Assembly: GCA_022573095.1 (NCBI GenBank)
Contig: JACZUR010000140.1
Span: 1 to 6,239 of the forward strand
DNA from: Gemmatimonadota bacterium
Lineage (GTDB): Bacteria > Gemmatimonadota > Gemmatimonadetes > Gemmatimonadales > GWC2-71-9
DNA length: 6,239 nt
Direction of reading: 5' to 3'
Shown here in pieces: positions 1-6,018 of the stretch. The notes beneath the pieces were generated by a model that was not told the origin of the DNA, did no database searches, and was given only the letters and a program-made list of their open reading frames with translations. The position numbers and the translations under genes are program-made. How positions within the stretch are numbered: the first letter of the stretch is position 1; each line of letters begins with the position of its first letter.

Positions 1-355
1 GTTGGCGTGAACTCTGATTCGGGGCCAGTAACGACGGCGTGTGCCTCAAATTTGCTAACGGAGAGCGTGGTATCGAGACTGGCAAAGTGTCGTTGTCCAG
101 CCAACACGATCGCGCACGCCTCTCTGGACGAGTTCTCCGGACAAAACGCTGGTGTTGTTCGGCTGCAGGAGACACTTCCAAGAGCGGCCCCGGTGAACCC
201 CCAATAGAGGGCGCTCGCATAGATCTTCCAGATGTGGTTGGACTCCATACACATAGATTCTAGCGAAGAGGATTGGCTGGCGGCAGATCCCGCCCTGATT
301 TCCTCTCGCTGAACTGGGATGCCAATCTAACGCGGTAGCGTCGATTGACGGTGCG
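1..355. other. Left-edge region without a recognisable gene
   Basis: I find no convincing gene here. The open frames on both strands (a plus frame open from the left edge to a stop near 207, and a minus frame running into the neighbouring cyclase gene) are rich in Arg, Ser, Cys and Pro and match no family I know. The plus frame is open at the left edge, so it could be the tail of a gene starting outside the window, but its composition does not suggest real protein. The stretch lies downstream of the minus-strand cyclase gene, so part of it may be that gene's 3' untranslated region; the hairpin at 262-310 would fit such a role. No tRNA or known riboswitch signature was seen. Confidence 0.5.
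262..310. other. Two-tier imperfect hairpin downstream of the cyclase gene
   Basis: An inverted repeat pairs 262-272 with 301-310: ten base pairs with one bulged A at 266. Inside it a second stem pairs 279-283 (GGCGG) with 290-294 (CCGCC) around a six-base loop, leaving two six-base internal loops. On the minus strand it begins about 45 nt after the stop codon of the cyclase gene, where a 3'-end structure would be expected. No T-run follows on either strand, so it is not a classical intrinsic terminator. It may act as an RNA 3' stabiliser or be a chance structure in GC-rich DNA. Confidence 0.35.
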
Positions 356-1600
356 TCAGAACCCGGGAGCGCGAATCCGAACGCAATTTCGACCCGCGTG
401 TTTCGCGTCATACAGTGCCATGTCGGCCTCACCGACAACAGCCTTTGGGCTGATGACACCGCTCTCCTTCTGAGCGGCACCCACGCTGACGGTCAGGGGG
501 ACTTTCTCGCTACTGCCTTCGCGTTTCTTTTCGCCCACCCCCGGCTTGTTTGCCGGACGATCTTTAGCCCGGATGACAAACGGAACTCGCTCAACTGTCT
601 CGCGTACGGTTTCGAGGTGAGGCTTGACTGCGTCGATGTTACTGTCGGCGAATAAGATAGTGAATTCCTCACCGCCGTAGCGGTATGCCTTGCCTCCACC
701 GCCAACGTGATCAAGCACCCCTGCGACTTTACGCAAAACATGATCCCCAACGTCGTGTCCGTATCTGTCGTTGAAATTTTTCAAATGGTCCACATCTATC
801 ATCGCGACGGAGAAACGGTCGCCGAGGTGCAGTAACGCCTGGTCGAGCGAACGTCTAGTCAACAGGCCGGTGAGATGGTCTCGATGGGCCACGACAAAGG
901 CTGCTTCCCGCACCGAAACTATCAGAACCAGACCTGCAGTCGCGAAGAAGAAGGTCTCCGCCTGTGGCAGATGCACTGCCAGTACAACCGCGACCATGCT
1001 CCAGAGGTATCCTCGACCGGTTGCGTTCGGCCTGAGCACCTGTCTGGCCGTGAATACGATAAGCGCAATCGAGTATGCCGCGAGAGCGGGCTGCGACAGA
1101 GGGGTCCAGGTCAACCAGCTATCCTTCAATGGTCCCAGATCAAACAATGACGGCACAACTGCACCGGGGGTCAACGTCACGAGGGCGACGACTCCAGCCT
1201 GTACCAACAGCCCGATGAGCCTCACGCGCCCCACACGTGTCACGATTCCGCGTTCATCCATCCACGAGAATGCGAGGAAGTTCACTGGTAACAGGAGAAC
1301 TACCGACTGGAAAAGGCGGTCCGCGGCTGGCTGCGGCAGCGATTCGGAAGCATACCAGATTGATCGGTCGGCTAATGTCAGTAGGATGATCCCGAAGAGG
1401 AGCCTGCTTGTCCCGTACCTCCGGGCCACGATAAGACCCGCTACCAGAACAAGAAACGGGTAATAGTAGGTTATCTCGGGTAGCTCGCCTCCGAGATCGA
1501 AGTACACAACCAATATTGCCAGCAGGACGATCGGACCCTCGACCGAGAAGAGGGACGCAGCTGTCTCGCTGATGCGCTTCAGTCTGGGTCTAGGCTTCAA
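356..1600 (-). CDS. Membrane-bound diguanylate cyclase (GGDEF domain)
   Basis: This 414-residue protein should condense two GTP into cyclic di-GMP at the inner membrane. Residues about 22-230 are a hydrophobic sensor region with roughly seven or eight predicted membrane helices (around 22-36, 46-58, 66-76, 97-112, 127-145, 172-188, 199-211 and 216-230) and no family-specific signature I can name. The GGDEF domain follows from about residue 238, opening with the usual DHLTGLLTRR. The metal and substrate motif IDVDHLKNFND (D269) and the active-site loop RYGGEEF (309-313) are intact, as are the late motifs VTVSVGAA and ADMALYDAKHAGRN. The inhibitory RxxD motif expected at 300-303 is replaced by four glycines. 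A basic insert of about 20 residues precedes the VTVSVGAA strand. The start is TTG; the frame stays open upstream to about 1633 without ATG or GTG, and I see no Shine-Dalgarno site. The gene stands alone, 339 bp downstream of the amidase gene on the same strand. Signal and targets are unknown. Confidence 0.93.
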   Translation of the reverse strand: MKPRPRLKRISETAASLFSVEGPIVLLAILVVYFDLGGELPEITYYYPFLVLVAGLIVARRYGTSRLLFGIILLTLADRSIWYASESLPQPAADRLFQSVVLLLPVNFLAFSWMDERGIVTRVGRVRLIGLLVQAGVVALVTLTPGAVVPSLFDLGPLKDSWLTWTPLSQPALAAYSIALIVFTARQVLRPNATGRGYLWSMVAVVLAVHLPQAETFFFATAGLVLIVSVREAAFVVAHRDHLTGLLTRRSLDQALLHLGDRFSVAMIDVDHLKNFNDRYGHDVGDHVLRKVAGVLDHVGGGGKAYRYGGEEFTILFADSNIDAVKPHLETVRETVERVPFVIRAKDRPANKPGVGEKKREGSSEKVPLTVSVGAAQKESGVISPKAVVGEADMALYDAKHAGRNCVRIRAPGF

Positions 1601-1939
1601 CTGTTGTGAACTCGGTGCCGAGAAACAGGCCTCTCACTCGCCGGCAGACGTGGCGCGGCAGGACTGGGTGTGATTGTGGTCGTTTGAGAAGAGATTCTCT
1701 AGGGGAACCCATGAGTCGTATCTACGCCGGATGCAGCTTTTTTTCAGTGACGCGCGGCACATTGTTGCGCCAGCGACACATTCGGTCCGGATTAGGGACG
1801 CCTTGATGAAGCGGTTGCTAGCTACACCCCAAAAGGGCAGCGTAGCAACTATCGCCCCGGGGCCGTCCTGCCGTGACTGGCGGTACTCGGTGGTGAAGCC
1901 CCACGACACTGAAGTTCAGAACTGCAAGAGCCTTCAACA
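1601..1939. other. Gene-poor gap between two minus-strand genes
   Basis: The stretch separates the amidase stop from the cyclase start, both on the minus strand. Open frames of about 90-100 codons cross it on both strands but have no recognisable family, depend partly on non-ATG starts and, for the plus frame, run into the coding sequence of the amidase. I treat them as chance. The region probably holds the amidase 3' end, including the hairpin at 1814-1849, and the promoter of the cyclase gene, though I cannot assign -35 and -10 boxes. A seven-T run lies at 1738-1744 and a short palindrome at 1690-1700 (AGAGATTCTCT). No c-di-GMP riboswitch motif was seen upstream of the cyclase. Confidence 0.5.
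1814..1849. terminator. Imperfect 36-nt hairpin downstream of the amidase gene
   Basis: GTTGCTA (1814-1820) pairs with TAGCAAC (1843-1849). The stem continues across a bulged G as GCT/AGC (1821-1823 with 1839-1841), then after a small internal loop as CCC/GGG (1828-1830 with 1835-1837) closed by an AAAA loop. That is about 13 base pairs in 36 nt. On the minus strand it starts about 90 nt past the amidase stop, so it could end or stabilise that transcript. There is no T-run after it on the minus strand, so calling it an intrinsic terminator is tentative. A small structured RNA is the alternative. Confidence 0.35.
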
Positions 1940-2758
1940 TCAGGTAAGCCACTCACCGTACAGATCCGGCCGGCGGTTGGCGTGAAACAGCTTCCGCGCA
2001 TGCGACACTTTAGTTTGACTCAGGTCGAGATCACACATCAATACCTCTGCGATCCCCTTCCCCGCCCGCGCGACAACCCCCCCTTCCGGATTACATACGA
2101 ACGATTCACCGGAGAACTCTAGCTTCGGTTCGAGCCCGACTCTGTTGCACAGCGCGATGAAATAACCGTTCTGGAAGGCCGCAACACGCATCTCAGCCTC
2201 GAAGAGATCGTCCGGCCACTCATCCACCACCCCGGCTTGCGGGACCACGACCAACTCGGCCCCCGCCAGCGACAGCGCGCGCATGTACTCGGGATAATGC
2301 CTGTCGTAGCAAATCGCGACACCGACTCTACCGACAGCAGTTTCATATACGGGCGCTCCGGTATCTCCGGGCGTGTAGTAGTCCTGTTCGTGAAAGCAGG
2401 CGTAATCTGGGATGTGAACCATGCGGGTTTTCCCAAGGATCTTTCCGTCAGCATCGATGACCGGGGACGTGTCGTATGTGTGGCCGCCGCCCCGCTCGAA
2501 CATATTGAGCACGACAACGACTCCCAGCTCGGCTGCTTTGGATACGAACGCGTCGGTCATGGGACCCGGTATCGGCTCCGCAAGATGTGAAACATCCACT
2601 TTTGCCCGGTCCTGGGGGAAAAACGGATCGAAGGCCAACTCCGCAAAGCACACAAGATCGGCTCCCGATTCGGCGGCCTTCTCAAAGCTGGCCAATCCTG
2701 TGGCTAGGTTCGCTTTTCTATCCGTCGAGGCTGTCTGCTGGATGAGCGCTACTTTCAT
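1940..2758 (-). CDS. Carbon-nitrogen hydrolase (nitrilase superfamily), N-carbamoylputrescine amidase-like
   Basis: This cytoplasmic amidase, 272 residues from the chosen start, belongs to the nitrilase superfamily and most resembles N-carbamoylputrescine amidase (AguB) and beta-ureidopropionase, which hydrolyse N-carbamoyl groups to free amine, CO2 and ammonia. Numbered from MKVALIQQT, the catalytic triad is visible: Glu40 in CFAELAF, Lys110 in LGKTRMVHIPDY and nucleophile Cys150 in GVAICYDRHYPE. The second conserved glutamate (E124 in FHEQDYYTPGDTG) is also present. The C-terminus ends in RRPDLYG, as in many AguB-like enzymes. Length is normal for the family. Start: an in-frame ATG three codons upstream (2767) and a TTG at 2788 are alternatives. 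I chose 2758 because homologues begin at this strand and because TAGAAT sits 7 nt before this ATG, fitting a leaderless transcript. It is divergent from the PIMT gene. The substrate cannot be fixed from sequence; AguB is a hypothesis, and other carbamoyl or amide substrates are possible. Confidence 0.9.
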   Translation of the reverse strand: MKVALIQQTASTDRKANLATGLASFEKAAESGADLVCFAELAFDPFFPQDRAKVDVSHLAEPIPGPMTDAFVSKAAELGVVVVLNMFERGGGHTYDTSPVIDADGKILGKTRMVHIPDYACFHEQDYYTPGDTGAPVYETAVGRVGVAICYDRHYPEYMRALSLAGAELVVVPQAGVVDEWPDDLFEAEMRVAAFQNGYFIALCNRVGLEPKLEFSGESFVCNPEGGVVARAGKGIAEVLMCDLDLSQTKVSHARKLFHANRRPDLYGEWLT

Positions 2759-2863
2759 GGGTCTCATTCTAGCTGTGGATTCAGGCAAGCGGCAGGCATA
2801 GCGGGCGGTCGAAAGCCCGCGAACGGCTTGCGCCGGCGGCGCTCAGGCTCAAGTATCCGTGAT
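2759..2863. promoter_or_regulatory. Divergent promoter region between the amidase and PIMT genes
   Basis: These 105 bp must contain the promoters of both divergent genes. On the minus strand TAGAAT (2766-2771) ends 7 nt before the amidase ATG, the spacing of a -10 box for a leaderless mRNA; no good -35 box accompanies it. On the plus strand TTGCGC (2828-2833) and AAGTAT (2851-2856) are 17 nt apart and would start transcription at about the PIMT ATG, but each matches the sigma-70 consensus at only three positions. No Shine-Dalgarno sequence precedes either start, which agrees with leaderless initiation. The inverted repeats at 2801-2820 and 2830-2842 lie in the middle and could be operators. 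Confidence 0.45.
2801..2820. other. GC-rich inverted repeat in the divergent region
   Basis: GCGGGC (2801-2806) pairs with GCCCGC (2815-2820) around an eight-base loop. A second perfect repeat, GCGCC/GGCGC with a three-base loop, follows at 2830-2842. Both lie between the two divergent genes, roughly 40-65 bp from their starts, so they could serve as an operator or as a transcript structure. In GC-rich DNA such short repeats also arise by chance. Confidence 0.3.
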
Positions 2864-3562
2864 ATGCGCTACCGCACAGTTGTCACGGCCGCAATAGTTC
2901 TGGCTGCAGCACGGGCCGAAGCACAGTACCCGCGCCAGAGCGAGCGGCTCGCGATGGTAGACCTCATCGCGGCCCGTGGCGTACACGACGCGGCCACGCT
3001 CGCTGCGATGCGGAGCGTACCGCGACACGAATTCGTTCCCCCCAACTATCGTGCGCAGGCCTACGGCGATCACCCTCTGCCGATCGGTCACGGCCAGACG
3101 ATCTCGCAACCTTATATCGTTGCCTACATGACGGAGATTCTCCGACCACGTCCGGGTATGAGAGTGTTGGAGGTAGGTACCGGGTCGGGGTATCAGGCGG
3201 CCGTGCTCGGTGAGCTCGGTGCAGAGGTCTATACCGTCGAGATCTTTGAAGCGCTCGCCACCAGCGCCGACCAGAGACTCGAGCGCTTGGGCCATGAAAC
3301 GGTCACCGTACGTCACGCCGACGGGAACCACGGCTGGCCGGAGTTCGCACCCTTCGATGCGATAATAGTCACTGCCGCAGGGGGTCACATCCCACCGGCC
3401 TTGGTGGAACAGCTCAATCCCGGAGGTCGAATGGTGATCCCCGTCGGCAGTGTCTGGGGCGTGCAAAATCTCATCCTCGTCGAAAAGGATTTGACCGGTG
3501 ACGTGCGTACGAGGAATCTCCTTCCCGTACGCTTCGTACCGATGTTGAGCGAGCTTCGTTAG
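2864..3562 (+). CDS. pcm: Protein-L-isoaspartate O-methyltransferase with predicted signal peptide
   Basis: PIMT methylates the carboxyl group of L-isoaspartate in aged proteins using S-adenosylmethionine and so starts their repair. The 232-residue product shows the family motifs in order: PIGHGQTISQP (73-83, including the active-site Ser80), SAM-binding motif I VLEVGTGSGYQAAVL (101-115), the acidic residue of motif post-I in VYTVEI (about 126), FDAIIVTAA (164-172) and GGRMVIPVG (187-195). Ahead of this is an N-terminal basic-hydrophobic segment ending in Ala-Glu-Ala (18-20) before Gln21, a good signal peptidase I site, so the mature enzyme would be about 212 residues, close to the usual cytoplasmic PIMT. 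The ATG at 2864 fits this signal peptide; a TTG at 2828 would add 12 residues rich in Arg and Ser and is less likely. No Shine-Dalgarno site is visible. The next gene follows after 7 nt. The family call is firm; export is a prediction, and it raises the question of how SAM reaches the periplasm. Confidence 0.95.
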   Translation: MRYRTVVTAAIVLAAARAEAQYPRQSERLAMVDLIAARGVHDAATLAAMRSVPRHEFVPPNYRAQAYGDHPLPIGHGQTISQPYIVAYMTEILRPRPGMRVLEVGTGSGYQAAVLGELGAEVYTVEIFEALATSADQRLERLGHETVTVRHADGNHGWPEFAPFDAIIVTAAGGHIPPALVEQLNPGGRMVIPVGSVWGVQNLILVEKDLTGDVRTRNLLPVRFVPMLSELR

Positions 3563-3569
3563 CATTATC

Positions 3570-5969
3570 GTGAGGCCTCCAGCAAGGTTGGTCGCCGTCG
3601 GCTTTGTTTCGGCCGCCACGCTGGCGTACGAGATTCTGCTGGTCAGAATCTTCGCAATCGAGCATTTCCACCATTTCGCCTACATGGCGATCGGAGTCGC
3701 CATGCTCGGCTTTGGCGCGAGCGGCACCCTGCTCGCACTGCTGGGCAGGTTCCAGCGCGAGAGCGCCGAGCTCTGGCTCACGCTGAGCACCGGTCTCACC
3801 TGCCTGGCGCTCGTGGCGAGCCCAGCGCTAGTTCATCAGATCCCCTTGGATCCGACGCAGCTTCCGTGGGACCCGTACCAATGGGTCAGACTAGCCGGCG
3901 TCTATGTGCTGCTCGCCCTGCCCTTTTTCACCGGCGCGCTGGTGATTCTGCTCGCACTGACGCAGGAACGTGGGCGTCCCGGCACGGTCTATGGCGTAAG
4001 CTTTGCAGGTTCGGGACTGGGTGCAGCGCTGGCGTTAGGTGTGCTATGGTTCTTCCTCCCTGAGCGCGCACTGGCGGTGCCGGCGCTGCTGGCCGCACTT
4101 GGTGCGGTAGCGGTCGCCGCTGCGCGGGGGGTGGGTGGGACGGGAGGGACGGGATGGCAGAAGGGCTTCTTATTGCTGTCCGCCCTCGCGGCCGCGCTCG
4201 CGTTTGCCCGACCGCCGTGGAGCCTTCACGTAACACCGTACAAGGGGCTCGCTCAGGTAGAGGCATATCCTGATGCGCAGCGTGTGGCCGAACGTACGAA
4301 CCCGGTGGGGTGGGTAGTAGCCGTGGATGCACCGGCGTTCCGCTTCGCGCCCGGCCTCTCGCTCGCCTTCAGTCGTGATTTTCCCACTGCAACGGCGCTA
4401 TTCGTCGATGGGGGGCTGGTAGGCGCAGCCGCCAACTGGGCAAGCGACAGTGCCGCACTGGCGATACTCGACTGGCTACCTACCGCAGCGCCCTACGCAG
4501 TACGCGAGCCGCGCCGAGTTCTCATCATAGGTGCCGCAGGTGGCACGGGGGTGTGGAACGCCATAACTCACGGGGCGATCCGCGTAACCGCGTTGGAGAT
4601 CAACCCCGCTCTCGTAGAACTTGCCGACACGCGCACACGCGACCTGCAGCGGAATGGCGTTGCGTTACAGTGGGTCGTCGGTGACGCGCGCAGTTACGTT
4701 GCTCGATCGCGCGACGAGTTCGACGTCATCACGCTTGCGCCCACCGGCGGGCCGGGAACCTCGGCTGCGGGCGTGCACTCCCTGAACCAAGATTTCCTCA
4801 ACACCGTCGAAGCCTACACGCAGTACCTCGAACGGCTGAGTGATAACGGCGTCCTGTCGGTCACACGCTGGATCGCGATTCCACCGCGCGAGAACGTGCG
4901 AGTGATTCTGACTGCCGTAGAGGCGCTGAGGCGGACGGCTGGGGATGTACTTGAACGTGGCCTCGTGGTGCTCAGGAGTTGGGGAACGGCCACCGTGATG
5001 GTCAAACCTTCAGGGTTCAGCCGGAGCGAGATTCAGCACCTGAGGGAATGGGCACACGAGCGTTTGTTCGACCTGGACTGGTACCCCGGCGTCGAGTCGG
5101 CCGCCGCACAGTTCAATTATCTTGCAGAACCGACTCTGTACAACACAGCGGCGGCTGCGGTCTCGGGCAAGGAAGACGTGCAGGCCTTCACGTCAACCTA
5201 TCCTTTCGACGTCGCGCCGGTACATGACGCAAGGCCCTACCCGCACCATTTCCTGAGACTCTCTTCGCTGCCAGCACTCGTGCGGGCGGGAGCCGGAGAG
5301 TGGTTACCGTTCGCGGAGTGGGGTCCGATCGCGCTGGTGGCAACCTTGGTGCAGAGTGTCGTGCTTGCAACCCTGCTCTTGCTGCTCCCTGTGGCGATCC
5401 GCGCGCGCCAGAAGCAGTACCGGCCGCCAGTGCGAATACTAGGGTATTTCGCAGCCATAGGACTGGCCTATCTCACTGCGGAGATAGCGGCAATCCAACA
5501 GCTCGGCCTGCTACTCGGTCACCCGGTCTATGCGGTGGCCATGGTACTCACGGTATTTCTAATTCTCTCAGGCGCGGGAAGCATCTGGTCCGACCGCCGG
5601 GAGCCTGCGACAGGCCGTCCTACTCTGTTTCTGCTGGCATTGACGTTCGCGGTGTACGCAGTCCTGCTGCTGGCAATTGTCCATGCTTTTCAGGGCGCCC
5701 CTCTATTCGCACGCGGCGCGGTGGCAGCGCTCGCCCTCGCTCCACCGGCATTCCTCATGGGCATACCCTTCCCGCTGGGACTCCGTCAGCTCACGGGAGA
5801 GAATAGGGTTCACGTTGCGTGGGCATGGGCGGCTAACGGATTCGCTTCAGTGGTGACGGCACCATTGGCAGCATTGGTGGCACTGGGAGCGGGGTCGCAG
5901 GTCTTATTCCTGGTGGCGGCAGCGGCGTATGGAGCGGCGGCTGTGCTGGGCAGAATCAGCACCAGCTAG
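3570..5969 (+). CDS. Polytopic membrane protein with spermidine-synthase-like (SAM-fold) domain
   Basis: This 799-residue protein resembles the large 'spermidine synthase-like' membrane proteins of environmental bacteria. Residues about 7-214 contain around seven helices, opening with the family signature AYEILLVRIF then HFHHFAYMAIGVAMLGFG. Residues about 222-570 form the soluble domain: YKGLAQVEAYP (from 224), LFVDGG, then a Rossmann fold with RRVLIIGAAGGTG (315-327), TALEINP (acidic ligand), VVGDAR (369-374) and FDVITLAP (384-391), followed by FLNTVEAYTQYL and NGVLSVTRW. Residues about 589-795 hold further helices, with YLTAEIAAIQQLGLLLGHP (634-652) and MGIPFPLGLRQL. True spermidine synthases carry two aspartates after the FDVI strand; here the equivalent positions are Ala390 and Gly393, so aminopropyl transfer looks unlikely. 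The substrate is unknown. The GTG start at 3570 lies 7 nt after the PIMT stop, without a Shine-Dalgarno site, implying translational coupling in one operon. A G-rich tract (4126-4153) encodes a Gly/Thr loop before the last helix of the N-terminal block. Confidence 0.88.
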   Translation: MRPPARLVAVGFVSAATLAYEILLVRIFAIEHFHHFAYMAIGVAMLGFGASGTLLALLGRFQRESAELWLTLSTGLTCLALVASPALVHQIPLDPTQLPWDPYQWVRLAGVYVLLALPFFTGALVILLALTQERGRPGTVYGVSFAGSGLGAALALGVLWFFLPERALAVPALLAALGAVAVAAARGVGGTGGTGWQKGFLLLSALAAALAFARPPWSLHVTPYKGLAQVEAYPDAQRVAERTNPVGWVVAVDAPAFRFAPGLSLAFSRDFPTATALFVDGGLVGAAANWASDSAALAILDWLPTAAPYAVREPRRVLIIGAAGGTGVWNAITHGAIRVTALEINPALVELADTRTRDLQRNGVALQWVVGDARSYVARSRDEFDVITLAPTGGPGTSAAGVHSLNQDFLNTVEAYTQYLERLSDNGVLSVTRWIAIPPRENVRVILTAVEALRRTAGDVLERGLVVLRSWGTATVMVKPSGFSRSEIQHLREWAHERLFDLDWYPGVESAAAQFNYLAEPTLYNTAAAAVSGKEDVQAFTSTYPFDVAPVHDARPYPHHFLRLSSLPALVRAGAGEWLPFAEWGPIALVATLVQSVVLATLLLLLPVAIRARQKQYRPPVRILGYFAAIGLAYLTAEIAAIQQLGLLLGHPVYAVAMVLTVFLILSGAGSIWSDRREPATGRPTLFLLALTFAVYAVLLLAIVHAFQGAPLFARGAVAALALAPPAFLMGIPFPLGLRQLTGENRVHVAWAWAANGFASVVTAPLAALVALGAGSQVLFLVAAAAYGAAAVLGRISTS
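4126..4153 (+). other. Putative G-quadruplex motif inside the coding sequence
   Basis: Six runs of three or more G (4126-4131, 4133-4135, 4137-4139, 4142-4144, 4146-4148, 4151-4153) are separated by loops of only one or two bases on the coding strand. This fits the strictest G-quadruplex pattern with two spare runs. It includes a perfect tandem repeat of the nonamer GGGACGGGA (4137-4145 and 4146-4154). It encodes the Gly/Thr-rich linker around residues 187-195 between two membrane helices. The mRNA would carry the same G-rich strand. Folding is not proven by sequence alone. Confidence 0.6.
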
Positions 5970-6018
5970 AATTCCTCTGCGACAAGAACTGGGCCACAGC
6001 GCCCCAACGCCGCGCCTA

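Noticed and set aside
1..12. The window's first bases (GTTGGCGTGAA) recur at about 1977-1987 in the amidase gene
   Set aside because: Only about 11 bases are shared and the second copy is ordinary coding sequence, so chance is the simplest explanation.
771..1463. A 230-codon plus-strand frame within the cyclase gene
   Set aside because: Its composition (Arg, Thr, Ser, Pro rich) and lack of motifs show it is the shadow of the minus-strand membrane and GGDEF coding sequence.
1731..1745. Seven-T run as a plus-strand intrinsic terminator
   Set aside because: No stable GC-rich stem precedes the T-run, and no plus-strand gene ends nearby.
1634..1909. Possible small gene in the gap, minus strand, 91 codons from a GTG
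   Set aside because: No recognisable domain, no ribosome site, and it covers the strong hairpin at 1814-1849. Composition is like random frames elsewhere in the window.
2849..3619. A 256-codon open frame on the minus strand across the PIMT gene
   Set aside because: It is antisense to a clear PIMT with all family motifs, matches no family by eye, and is expected by chance in GC-rich coding sequence.
1940..5969. A polyamine pathway cluster: N-carbamoylputrescine amidase (putrescine formation) plus a spermidine synthase domain
   Set aside because: The genes are divergent rather than co-transcribed, the amidase substrate is not fixed, and the spermidine-synthase-like domain lacks the catalytic aspartates. 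No agmatine deiminase, SAM decarboxylase or arginine decarboxylase is present in the window.
5970..6018. Bidirectional terminator between the convergent membrane-protein gene and the leuA fragment
   Set aside because: No inverted repeat with a T-run could be found on either strand in these 49 bases.
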